Assembly: GCA_002784245.1 (NCBI GenBank)
Contig: PFKL01000067.1
Coordinates: 1 to 13,969 of the forward strand
Source: Comamonadaceae bacterium CG_4_10_14_3_um_filter_60_75
Lineage (GTDB): Bacteria > Pseudomonadota > Gammaproteobacteria > Burkholderiales > Burkholderiaceae_C
Length of the DNA: 13,969 nucleotides
Direction of reading: 5' to 3'
The notes beneath the pieces were generated by a model. That model was not told the DNA's origin and made no database searches. It saw only the letters and a program-made list of their open reading frames with translations. Positions 1-6,202 of this stretch are shown piece after piece. Within the stretch, counting starts at the first letter, position 1. Each line of letters opens with the position of its first letter. Made by a program: the position numbers and the translations under genes.

Positions 1-875
1 GCCAGCGCGGTGACCAGCATGATCGGCAAGAAAATCACCAACAGGATGAGTGCGCAGACGATATCAAACACCCGTTTGATCGCCGCACGCAGCCAGCCGG
101 TGTTAAAGCCCTCGCCAAAGATCAGCCAGCCAGCCGACACCGAGTCCAGCCTGATCTGCCCCAGCGTCTGTTCAAAGTGCGCTGCGATGTCAACCACCCG
201 AACGCCCATCAGCTTGCAGTCGAGCAGCTCACGCAAAGGCATGCTGCCACCACGGCGCTCAGTCAGCGCCACCACAATCTCGTCGACCTGCTCCTGCATC
301 ACGATGTCGGTGAGTGAATTGGTCATCGACAGCAAACCCCAAGCCGAGACTTCGGATTCTTTTTCAGTCGGGCTGGCGTAATAGCCCACCAAATCCACCG
401 TCGGGTCAGACTTGAGCAACGCCGTGCCGACCAGCTTGGCGCGCGTGCCCACACCAAACACCAGCACGCGCTGGCGCATCAGATTCGACGGCGTCATGTG
501 CATCACGTAAACACGCAGCAACAACATCAGCGCCATCGTTGCCAGCAGGGTCAATCCAAACGCGCGTGCGTCAGGCACGCGGTGCGACACCGCATAAATC
601 ACCGGCAGCAGACAGAGCAAGGCCAGCACCGCGCGCGCACTGTTTTGCCCAATAGAGCGGTTATGCACCCGTTGGTAGAAGCCCAGTGCGGCACCAATGG
701 ACAGCATGGCCGCAGTCAATGCCAGGAAAGTGATGGTCAGCGTCTGCCAGAAAGCCCCGTTGACCCCATCGTGCGACAGCACCGTCACGAGAACGATCAA
801 AAACAGCACGATCAGATCGCGGCTGACCTGAAAAACCGTGAGCTTGTGAAAGTAATGGTTGAATATTTTGATCAT
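1..875 (-). CDS. EpsB_2-type undecaprenyl-phosphate sugar-1-phosphate transferase, partial (C-terminus beyond the left edge)
   Basis: Likely the priming enzyme that moves a sugar-1-phosphate from a nucleotide sugar to undecaprenyl phosphate at the inner membrane, the first step of repeat-unit assembly. About 291 codons are visible; family members are roughly 460 residues. The start is the ATG read leftward from 875 (MIKIFNHYFHK), preceded by an AGGGA Shine-Dalgarno sequence lying in the 12-base gap after the upstream ligase-like gene. Four hydrophobic segments fill about residues 12-120. A Rossmann-like stretch (VFGVGTRAKLVG, near residue 136) begins the CoA-binding_3-type domain. Near residue 270 the sequence RAAIKRVFDIVCALILL is the usual entry to the catalytic bacterial sugar transferase domain, whose active-site part is cut off. 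The arrangement matches the XrtA-associated family I remember as TIGR03013. The sugar specificity cannot be read. It is probably co-transcribed with the gene at 888-2876. Confidence 0.9.
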   Translation of the reverse strand, partial: MIKIFNHYFHKLTVFQVSRDLIVLFLIVLVTVLSHDGVNGAFWQTLTITFLALTAAMLSIGAALGFYQRVHNRSIGQNSARAVLALLCLLPVIYAVSHRVPDARAFGLTLLATMALMLLLRVYVMHMTPSNLMRQRVLVFGVGTRAKLVGTALLKSDPTVDLVGYYASPTEKESEVSAWGLLSMTNSLTDIVMQEQVDEIVVALTERRGGSMPLRELLDCKLMGVRVVDIAAHFEQTLGQIRLDSVSAGWLIFGEGFNTGWLRAAIKRVFDIVCALILLVIFLPIMLVTAL

Positions 876-887
876 TAGTCCCTGCAA

Positions 888-2876
888 TCATTTATTCTTG
901 ACGCAAGCGTCACAATCTAACATAGAACCTTTACGAAAATTCATCGACGGCAGCGACCAAAGCATCATCAGATAAAACAGAAATACTACCCGGGGTACAT
1001 CCATCACACTGCTGACCAAACCCACCAGCAGCACCGCGAACAGCGCCGCGGCTAAATAAGGCGCCAGCGGCTGGCCTCGGGCACTTCCCCACAGAAGCTG
1101 CCAGAAAGCATAACCAAACAGCGCCACCAGCGCGAGCAAGCCCACCAGGCCGCGCTCCACCAGCACCTCCAGCGCCAGGTTGTCCAGATGCCAGGGGTCA
1201 AAATAAGACTGCGCCACGCCCAACCAGCGCGCCGTCCCCTGAGAAAAATCGCCATTAACGAGCAAGTCCGCGCCGCTGGGTGAGAGCAGCGCGAGCGCGT
1301 CAATCTCTGCCACCGCCGCGGCATCGCTGACCGCCAACGAAAACATTTTGAGTCGGTGGCCAAACCAGGGCTCAGGGTCAAACGCCTCCCCTTTCAGGGG
1401 AAAAGTCAAAGACTGCCACCCCACGAAGCCGGGCACCGGTTTGACTGTGGGCCATGCCGCCAGACAAGACCGGTCGTACAGCAGATGCCTCTCGCACAGG
1501 TAGAACTCCATACGGGTGGGTTTGAGTACCCGCACGTTGATCCTGACCCGAAACTGTCCATTGACCGCCGTGTCGACGCGCTGTGTCAACTCATAGCTAC
1601 CGGCAATATCCTGGTTGCTGCGTGGCCCTGCCAGCACCACATAACCATCCTTGCGCCGCAGGCCTTTCTCGCCCTGCTGCCAACGCACAGCGCCAGAGAA
1701 CTCGCCCTCTGGCACCTGTGCTGCGTAATTGGCTGGCAGCCGCCCCATCCCCTTGCCCAACAACCAATCAGCCGGGCTGTTTAGCAAGCCAACGCCGCTG
1801 CGCCAATGCGCCATCCGGCTAGTCAGGTCCTGGTCGGACCGCGCCAAGCGTTCAGCCATGAAGGAGCCGCCAACCAGCACGGCCAGCACCTCCACCGCCA
1901 GCACAATCATCAGCACCACGTCGCCACGGGCGCGCCAGAACTGCCGCTCGGACGCCGAATTCCGGACATTTTTCTGCCGCCAAAGCCACAATGCAAGCAC
2001 CGCCACCGGCAAGCCCATCGCCAGATAGACGCCGCGCGAAAACGTGGTCAAGCCAGCATAAACCGCCAGCACAGCCAGCACCGCAGCCAACAGCCAGACC
2101 ATGCGGTTGCGCGCCGTCGCCAGTGCCCAAACCACAAACGGCGCGGTCAGCGCCAGGTACACATCCAGCGCGGCACCACCCACGTGCATTTCCCAAAACA
2201 GCGCCACCGTGCGGTAATGCACCGAGAAATCAGAGACTCCGGCAAAAGCCGCGCGCTCCCAGACAACCGACAGCACCACCACCGCCAGACCCGACAGCAC
2301 ACCCACCGCAAACAAGGTTTGCTTGCGCACCAGCTCAAGGGCTGATGTTGCCTGCAACAGCGGCACACACAGCGCGGCATACAGCAGGCTCTTGGCCACG
2401 CGCCAACTGTTGAGCGCGTCGCCATAACCCGCGAACCAATCCAAAGCAAGACCACCGACATCTTCCAAACCACGCCACAAGGACACCAGGCCTGAGACCA
2501 GCAGCACCAGCACCAGCACCAAACCTTTGGCAAGCGCGGGCATTTGCAGTTGCCTGCCCTGAAGGCCAAACCATGCCATCCGCCCATAAGCGCAGGCCAG
2601 CGTGGCCAGCATCAGAATGTCAAATTCTTCCAACACCACCCATCCGGTCCACGGCGAAAAGTTCAGCCACGGCAAACACGCAGGCACCACCCACAACCAG
2701 ACATTGGGTTGCCAAATCGCCACAGCGCACCACAGGCACAACAACACCAGACTAAACAAGGGTGAGACCGGGTGGTGAACCGCCAGCCACAGCGCACCGG
2801 TCAGACAGCTCAGCGCCACGGCCCAGGCAAGCAAGTGCCGGGCAAGATTGCGGGTCGTGTGGGTTAATCGCTGCAT
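888..2876 (-). CDS. O-antigen ligase / Wzy-type polysaccharide polymerase with a large extracytoplasmic insert
   Basis: A 662-residue polytopic inner-membrane protein. It is likely to polymerise lipid-linked repeat units or transfer the glycan on the periplasmic side. Wzy_C/WaaL hallmarks are visible: FSRGVYLAMGLPV in a central helix, then R-x-D-Q-D-LTSRMAHWRSG and a LLGKGMG turn (about residues 345-375), and later HLDNLALEVLVERGLVGL (about 557-575), the counterpart of the family's HN-x-L-x-x-L-x-E-x-G-x-x-G motif. Between these lies an extra block of about 175 residues (roughly 378-555), rich in predicted beta strands and ending in a carbohydrate-binding-module-like NGDFSQGTARW. I start at ATG 2876 (MQRLTHTTRN) because the open frame upstream runs through the divergent control region into the opposite gene; no good Shine-Dalgarno sequence precedes it, so the start is moderately sure. 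The C-terminus carries two cysteines (DCDAC). Whether it is a polymerase or a ligase cannot be settled from sequence. Confidence 0.82.
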   Translation of the reverse strand: MQRLTHTTRNLARHLLAWAVALSCLTGALWLAVHHPVSPLFSLVLLCLWCAVAIWQPNVWLWVVPACLPWLNFSPWTGWVVLEEFDILMLATLACAYGRMAWFGLQGRQLQMPALAKGLVLVLVLLVSGLVSLWRGLEDVGGLALDWFAGYGDALNSWRVAKSLLYAALCVPLLQATSALELVRKQTLFAVGVLSGLAVVVLSVVWERAAFAGVSDFSVHYRTVALFWEMHVGGAALDVYLALTAPFVVWALATARNRMVWLLAAVLAVLAVYAGLTTFSRGVYLAMGLPVAVLALWLWRQKNVRNSASERQFWRARGDVVLMIVLAVEVLAVLVGGSFMAERLARSDQDLTSRMAHWRSGVGLLNSPADWLLGKGMGRLPANYAAQVPEGEFSGAVRWQQGEKGLRRKDGYVVLAGPRSNQDIAGSYELTQRVDTAVNGQFRVRINVRVLKPTRMEFYLCERHLLYDRSCLAAWPTVKPVPGFVGWQSLTFPLKGEAFDPEPWFGHRLKMFSLAVSDAAAVAEIDALALLSPSGADLLVNGDFSQGTARWLGVAQSYFDPWHLDNLALEVLVERGLVGLLALVALFGYAFWQLLWGSARGQPLAPYLAAALFAVLLVGLVSSVMDVPRVVFLFYLMMLWSLPSMNFRKGSMLDCDACVKNK

Positions 2877-2933
2877 TCGGTCAGTTCGACGTTGGTGTGC
2901 TCCGATTGTTGCGCCAAATGCGTTATATTCACT

Positions 2934-2941
2934 GAACGTTC
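2934..2941. repeat. 8-base perfect palindrome GAACGTTC
   Basis: GAACGTTC lies five bases downstream of the AT-rich candidate -10 (2924-2929). Its place next to a possible transcription start would suit an operator half-site, but an 8-base palindrome is weak evidence by itself. Confidence 0.3.
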
Positions 2942-2962
2942 GCCCAGCCTTACCCGGGCCCC

Positions 2963-2975
2963 AGCCAAATTGGCT
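2963..2975. repeat. 13-base inverted repeat AGCCAA-A-TTGGCT
   Basis: Six-base arms, AGCCAA and TTGGCT, flank a single A. The one-base centre makes a transcript hairpin poor, so a dimeric DNA-binding regulator is the more natural reading. It ends five bases before the Shine-Dalgarno sequence of the export lipoprotein gene, where bound protein would block the rightward unit. No regulator can be named. Confidence 0.35.
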
Positions 2976-2980
2976 CAACC

Positions 2981-2986
2981 AGGGAG
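2981..2986 (+). promoter_or_regulatory. Shine-Dalgarno sequence fixing the GTG start at 2994
   Basis: AGGGAG sits seven bases before GTG 2994-2996. It fixes a GTG start followed at once by a lipoprotein signal, rather than an ATG 34 codons upstream (2892) whose extension is non-hydrophobic and overlaps the divergent control region. Confidence 0.75.
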
Positions 2987-2993
2987 ATTTATT

Positions 2994-3635
2994 GTGAAGA
3001 TTTGCCCGCCGTCCCCGTCTTTCTTCAAACTGCTCGGCCAAGCCGTTCTGGCGTCGTTGCTCGCTTTTTGGCTGGCCGGATGCGCCAGCACCGCCAATTA
3101 TCCAGCCGCACCCAGCGCGGCAGCCACACCTGATTACAACTACCTCGTCGGCCCGGGCGACTCGCTCAACATCATCGTCTGGCGCAACCCGGAGCTATCG
3201 ATGTCGGTGCCGGTGCGCCCGGATGGCAAGATCGCCACCCCCTTGGTTGACGAACTCGTCGCCCAGGGCAAGACCCCGGTGCAAATCGCCCGTGACGTCG
3301 AAAAAGCCCTGAGCAAGCTCGTACGCGACCCGGTTGTCACCGTCATCGTCACCAATTTCATTGGCCCTTACAGCGAACAAATCCGCGTCGTGGGCGAAGC
3401 GGCCAAACCGCAAGCGCTGCCTTACAAGCAAAAAATGACGCTGCTTGACGTCATGATCGCCGTCGGCGGCCTGACAGACTTTGCCGACGGCAACGCCGCC
3501 TCAATTACCCGCGCATCCGAGGGCGACAAACGCTATTCGGTGCGCCTCAAAGACCTGGTCAAGCGTGGCGATATTTCGGCCAACGTCGAAATGAAGCCGG
3601 GCGACGTACTGATCATCCCCCAAGGCTGGTTCTAA
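2994..3635 (+). CDS. XrtA-type polysaccharide export outer-membrane lipoprotein (Wza-like, short form)
   Basis: A 213-residue lipoprotein that should form or gate the outer-membrane channel for the exopolysaccharide. From the GTG start it has a positively charged start, a hydrophobic run and the lipobox LAGC with lipidated Cys30. Next comes a Poly_export domain (about residues 45-125), opening with YLVGPGDSLNIIVWRNPEL and containing the RPDGKI turn. A SLBB-like domain follows (about 130-190, with IRVVGEAAKPQALPY and LLDVMIAVGGLT), and the protein ends in MKPGDVLIIPQGWF. It is shorter than E. coli Wza and lacks its C-terminal membrane helix region, as is normal for the XrtA-associated family (TIGR03027 from memory). 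It is first in the rightward unit. A 73-base gap with a hairpin separates it from the chain-length gene. Confidence 0.93.
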   Translation: MKICPPSPSFFKLLGQAVLASLLAFWLAGCASTANYPAAPSAAATPDYNYLVGPGDSLNIIVWRNPELSMSVPVRPDGKIATPLVDELVAQGKTPVQIARDVEKALSKLVRDPVVTVIVTNFIGPYSEQIRVVGEAAKPQALPYKQKMTLLDVMIAVGGLTDFADGNAASITRASEGDKRYSVRLKDLVKRGDISANVEMKPGDVLIIPQGWF

Positions 3636-3652
3636 GCCTTCCCTTCCCGCGC

Positions 3653-3677
3653 CACAGGCCCCGCAAGCGGCCTTGTG
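3653..3677 (+). other. Imperfect hairpin between the export and chain-length genes
   Basis: CACAGGCC (3653-3660) can pair with GGCCTTGTG (3669-3677), leaving one bulged T and an 8-base loop. An alternative fold inside it is CCGC-AA-GCGG (3661-3670). No U-run follows, so it is not a standard intrinsic terminator. It could reduce read-through or stabilise the end of the first transcript segment, which would give the export lipoprotein a different dose from the rest. Confidence 0.35.
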
Positions 3678-3708
3678 TTGCTGGCCTTTGACCGACAAGA
3701 TTTGACCC

Positions 3709-5274
3709 ATGGATGAACTCCTTAGCCAAGTAACAACCATCGCCAGAGGCATGTGGAAGCACCGCTGGCAGGGTTTGCTGGCGGCCTGGGCGGTGGCAGT
3801 AATCGGTGCTTTGACCGTGCTGGCGGTGCCAGACAAATACGAAGCTTCAGCGCGCATTTACGTCGATACCCAGTCGATCCTCAAACCCCTGATGTCCGGC
3901 CTGGCGGTGCAGCCCAACGTGGAGCAGCAGGTCATGATGCTCAGCCGCACCCTGATCAGTCGGCCCAACGTCGAAAAGCTTATTCGCATGGCCGACCTCG
4001 ACCTGGGCAGCAACTCCAAAGCGGCGCAAGAGGCACTGATCGAGCGCATCACCAAGGCACTTGAAATCAAAAACGTCGGCCGTGACAACATCTACACCCT
4101 GTCTTATCGCGACCCCAAACCCGAAGTCGCAAAAAAAGTCGTGCAGTCACTGGTGTCCATCTTTGTCGAATCGAGCATGGGCAGTTCGCGCAAAGACTCC
4201 GACGTTGCCAAAAAATTCATCGACGAACAAATCAAGAACTACGTCGCCAAGCTCGAAGAAGCCGAAGCGCGCCTGAAAGAATTCAAGCTGCGCAACATTG
4301 ACATGCAAACCTCGGACGGCCGCGACATGGCGGGTCAATTCAGCGCCATCAGCGAGCAATTGCGCCAAGCCAGACTGGAACTGCGCGAAGCCGAGAACGC
4401 CCGCGATGCAGCACGCAAACAGCTTGAGGCTGAGCGTGCGGCCACCTCCAAAAGCCTGATGTCCGACGCCCCAGCGGCCATCGCCACCCCTGAGATAGAC
4501 GCTCGCCTTGACGCCCAGCGGCGCAGTCTTGACAGCCTGCTGCAACGCTTCACCGAGCAGCATCCCGACGTCATCAGTGCCCGCCGCCTGATCAAGGAGC
4601 TCGAAGACATCAAGCGCAAGGAAATCCAGGAACTTCGCAAAACCGCCATGGCCAATCCCACCGTCGGTCTGGCCAACAACAGTCTGGCTTACCAGGAGCT
4701 CAGCCGGGTCATGGCCACCTCCGAGGTTCAAGTCGCTTCGCTGCGTGCACGCGTCTCCGAATACGAATCCCGTTACAGCAGGGCACGCGAGGCCATGAAA
4801 ACCGCGCCCCAAATCGAAGCCGAATACGCCCAACTCAACCGCGACTACGAGATCAACAAGAAAAACTACAACGACCTGGTCTCCCGCCGCGAGTCGGCCT
4901 CTCTGTCTGGCGACCTTGACAATGTGACGGGTGTTGCCGATTTCCGGCTGATCGACCCGCCACGCGCCTCAGCCAAGCCAGTTGCCCCCAACCGCCTCCT
5001 TCTGATGCCTTTGGCCCTGCTGGCGGCGCTGGCGGCCGGCTTAGGCGTGACCTTTTTGCTAAGCCAGGTTCGCGCTGTTTTTTACGACGCCCAAACCATG
5101 AGCGAAACCCTTGGTTTACCGCTGTTGGGGGTGGTCTCCCTGGTCATGGATCACGACTCTGCAAAACGGCGCAAGACCGAACTCAAGCGGTTTGCCGCGG
5201 CTACCGGTGCCTTGGTGGCCGTCTTTGGCGCCGGTATGACCGTGCTTTTTTTAATGGCCAGACAAGCGGGATGA
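3709..5274 (+). CDS. XrtA-type polysaccharide chain-length determinant (Wzz/GNVR family)
   Basis: A 521-residue polysaccharide co-polymerase of the inner membrane that should set polymer length and engage the cytoplasmic tyrosine kinase encoded next. The N-terminal Wzz domain has a membrane helix at about 22-42, followed by PDKYEASARIYVDTQSILKP. A long coiled-coil periplasmic region spans roughly 167-400. The family PPRASAKPVAPNR motif (417-429) leads directly into the second helix (about 430-451). A third hydrophobic segment closes the protein (about 497-516). There is no Walker motif, so the kinase is a separate polypeptide rather than fused as in Wzc. Length and motifs fit the family I recall as TIGR03007. 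ATG 3709 has no strong Shine-Dalgarno sequence, but the MDELLSQ start is typical. The stop is seven bases before the kinase start. Confidence 0.93.
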   Translation: MDELLSQVTTIARGMWKHRWQGLLAAWAVAVIGALTVLAVPDKYEASARIYVDTQSILKPLMSGLAVQPNVEQQVMMLSRTLISRPNVEKLIRMADLDLGSNSKAAQEALIERITKALEIKNVGRDNIYTLSYRDPKPEVAKKVVQSLVSIFVESSMGSSRKDSDVAKKFIDEQIKNYVAKLEEAEARLKEFKLRNIDMQTSDGRDMAGQFSAISEQLRQARLELREAENARDAARKQLEAERAATSKSLMSDAPAAIATPEIDARLDAQRRSLDSLLQRFTEQHPDVISARRLIKELEDIKRKEIQELRKTAMANPTVGLANNSLAYQELSRVMATSEVQVASLRARVSEYESRYSRAREAMKTAPQIEAEYAQLNRDYEINKKNYNDLVSRRESASLSGDLDNVTGVADFRLIDPPRASAKPVAPNRLLLMPLALLAALAAGLGVTFLLSQVRAVFYDAQTMSETLGLPLLGVVSLVMDHDSAKRRKTELKRFAAATGALVAVFGAGMTVLFLMARQAG

Positions 5275-5281
5275 AACAGAT

Positions 5282-6202
5282 ATGACGAGCTTGATCGAAA
5301 AAGCCACCCGGCGTCTGGAGCAACTCCGCCAAGCGGGCGCCGACGTACCCGACATGCCAGCACCCATCAAGGTAGCGCCCGCGCCGGTTGAAGCGACACC
5401 CAAGCTGCCACCCATCCAGTCACGCCTCGTCGAACTTGACCTTGAACTGCTGGAGCGCAACGGCATCATCATCCCCTCTTCGCCGCGCTCACAGCTGGCC
5501 GACCAGTTTCGCGTCATCAAACGCCCCCTGATCAAAAATGCCATGGGTAAAGGCGCCTCCGAAATCGTCAGCGGCAACCTGCTGATGGTCACCAGCGCCC
5601 TGCCGGGTGAGGGCAAAACCTTCACCTCGATCAACCTGGCCATGAGCATTGCCTCCGAGCTTGACAACACCGTCATGCTGGTCGACGCCGATGTGGCGCG
5701 CCCTTCCATCATGCGCATGCTCGGTCTGCCCCAAGGCCCGGGTTTGCTCGACCTGGTGCTTGACGACAGCAAAGACTTGTCTGAAGTGCTGCTCAAAACC
5801 AACGTCGACAAGCTCACCATTTTGCCCAGCGGCACGCCACACCCGCGCGCCACCGAGTTGCTGGCCAGCGACGCCATGACCAGACTGCTCGAAGAAATGG
5901 CTTCGCGCTACCCTGACCGCATCATCGTCTTTGACTCGCCACCGTTGCTCATCACCACCGAATCGCGCGTGCTGGCCACGCACATGGGGCAAATCGTGGT
6001 CGTGGTGCACGCCGGAAAAACTTTGCAGTCCGAAGTCAAGCAAGCCATTGACACCATCGACAGCTGCCCGGTCAAAATGCTGGTGCTCAACCGCTCCAGC
6101 TCACTGTTCAAAGGCGGCTACGGTTACGGTTATGGTTACGCCGGTGGCTATGGCTACGGTCAAAGCCAGGGGCAAGAGCAAGAGCAAGAGCAAGCGGCAT
6201 GA
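5282..6202 (+). CDS. XrtA-associated BY-type tyrosine kinase (CpsD/Wzc catalytic domain) with Gly-Tyr and Gln-Glu tail
   Basis: A 306-residue cytoplasmic P-loop kinase that should partner the chain-length protein and control polymer length by cycles of tyrosine autophosphorylation. Visible motifs are Walker A SALPGEGKT with Lys112, Walker A' VMLVDADVARPS with Asp135 and Asp137, and Walker B IIVFDSPPL with Asp218. The first 80 residues form the linker usual in this family, including the QLADQFRVIKRPL stretch. The C-terminus (278-293) is almost only Gly and Tyr, with six tyrosines at 280, 282, 284, 286, 290 and 292. These are the likely phosphorylation cluster and are followed by a Gln-Glu repeat. 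It fits the family recalled as TIGR03018. The stop codon overlaps the next start as ATGA. Confidence 0.93.
   Translation: MTSLIEKATRRLEQLRQAGADVPDMPAPIKVAPAPVEATPKLPPIQSRLVELDLELLERNGIIIPSSPRSQLADQFRVIKRPLIKNAMGKGASEIVSGNLLMVTSALPGEGKTFTSINLAMSIASELDNTVMLVDADVARPSIMRMLGLPQGPGLLDLVLDDSKDLSEVLLKTNVDKLTILPSGTPHPRATELLASDAMTRLLEEMASRYPDRIIVFDSPPLLITTESRVLATHMGQIVVVVHAGKTLQSEVKQAIDTIDSCPVKMLVLNRSSSLFKGGYGYGYGYAGGYGYGQSQGQEQEQEQAA
6113..6160 (+). repeat. Gly-Tyr coding repeat in the kinase tail
   Basis: The codons for residues 278-293 alternate GGN and TAY (GGTTAC, GGTTAT, GGCTAC variants). This gives an imperfect 6-base tandem repeat with one Ala-Gly-Gly interruption. It encodes the predicted autophosphorylation cluster. 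The copies differ at third positions, so this part is less prone to slippage than the adjacent array. Confidence 0.8.
6172..6194 (+). repeat. GCAAGA hexamer tandem repeat encoding Gln-Glu
   Basis: Three perfect GCAAGA units (6172-6189) and a fourth partial copy (GCAAG) encode the Gln-Glu run near the kinase C-terminus. The unit is six bases, so a gain or loss would change the tail length by two residues without shifting the frame. Confidence 0.85.

Larger units (their letters stand above)
2877..2993. promoter_or_regulatory. Divergent intergenic control region between the two EPS transcription units
   Basis: This 117-base gap must hold the promoters for the leftward ligase/sugar-transferase pair and the rightward ten-gene unit. 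An AT-rich core at 2923-2929 (TTATATT) could be a -10 element for the rightward unit, and its complement (TATAAC, 2927-2922) one for the leftward unit. I find no convincing -35 partner at 16-18 bases for either. I looked for a sigma-54 GG-N10-GC pair on both strands and did not find one. Two short perfect inverted repeats lie here and are listed separately. Promoter positions are inference. Confidence 0.5.

Noticed and set aside
2490..2525. CAGCAC-type short repeat
   Set aside because: It is the Leu-Val codon run (LVLVLVLL) of a membrane helix in the ligase-like protein, explained by coding.
2892..2993. N-terminal extension of the export lipoprotein from the ATG at 2892
   Set aside because: It would put 34 polar residues before a lipoprotein signal peptide and cover the divergent control region; the GTG at 2994 has a good Shine-Dalgarno sequence.
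2877..2993. Sigma-54 promoter or JUMPstart/ops element upstream of the EPS unit
   Set aside because: No GG-N10-GC pair and no GGCGGTAG-like sequence on either strand of the gap.
2877..3041. N-terminal extension of the ligase-like protein to an ATG at 3041
   Set aside because: It would cross the control region and overlap the start of the opposite gene, with non-hydrophobic basic residues unlike the family.
3653..3677. Intrinsic terminator after the export lipoprotein gene
   Set aside because: The stem is imperfect and no U-run follows; kept only as a hairpin of unknown role.
4147..4833. Minus-strand open frame of 228 codons opposite the chain-length gene
   Set aside because: Lies inside the coiled-coil coding part of a clear Wzz-family gene; no domain seen.
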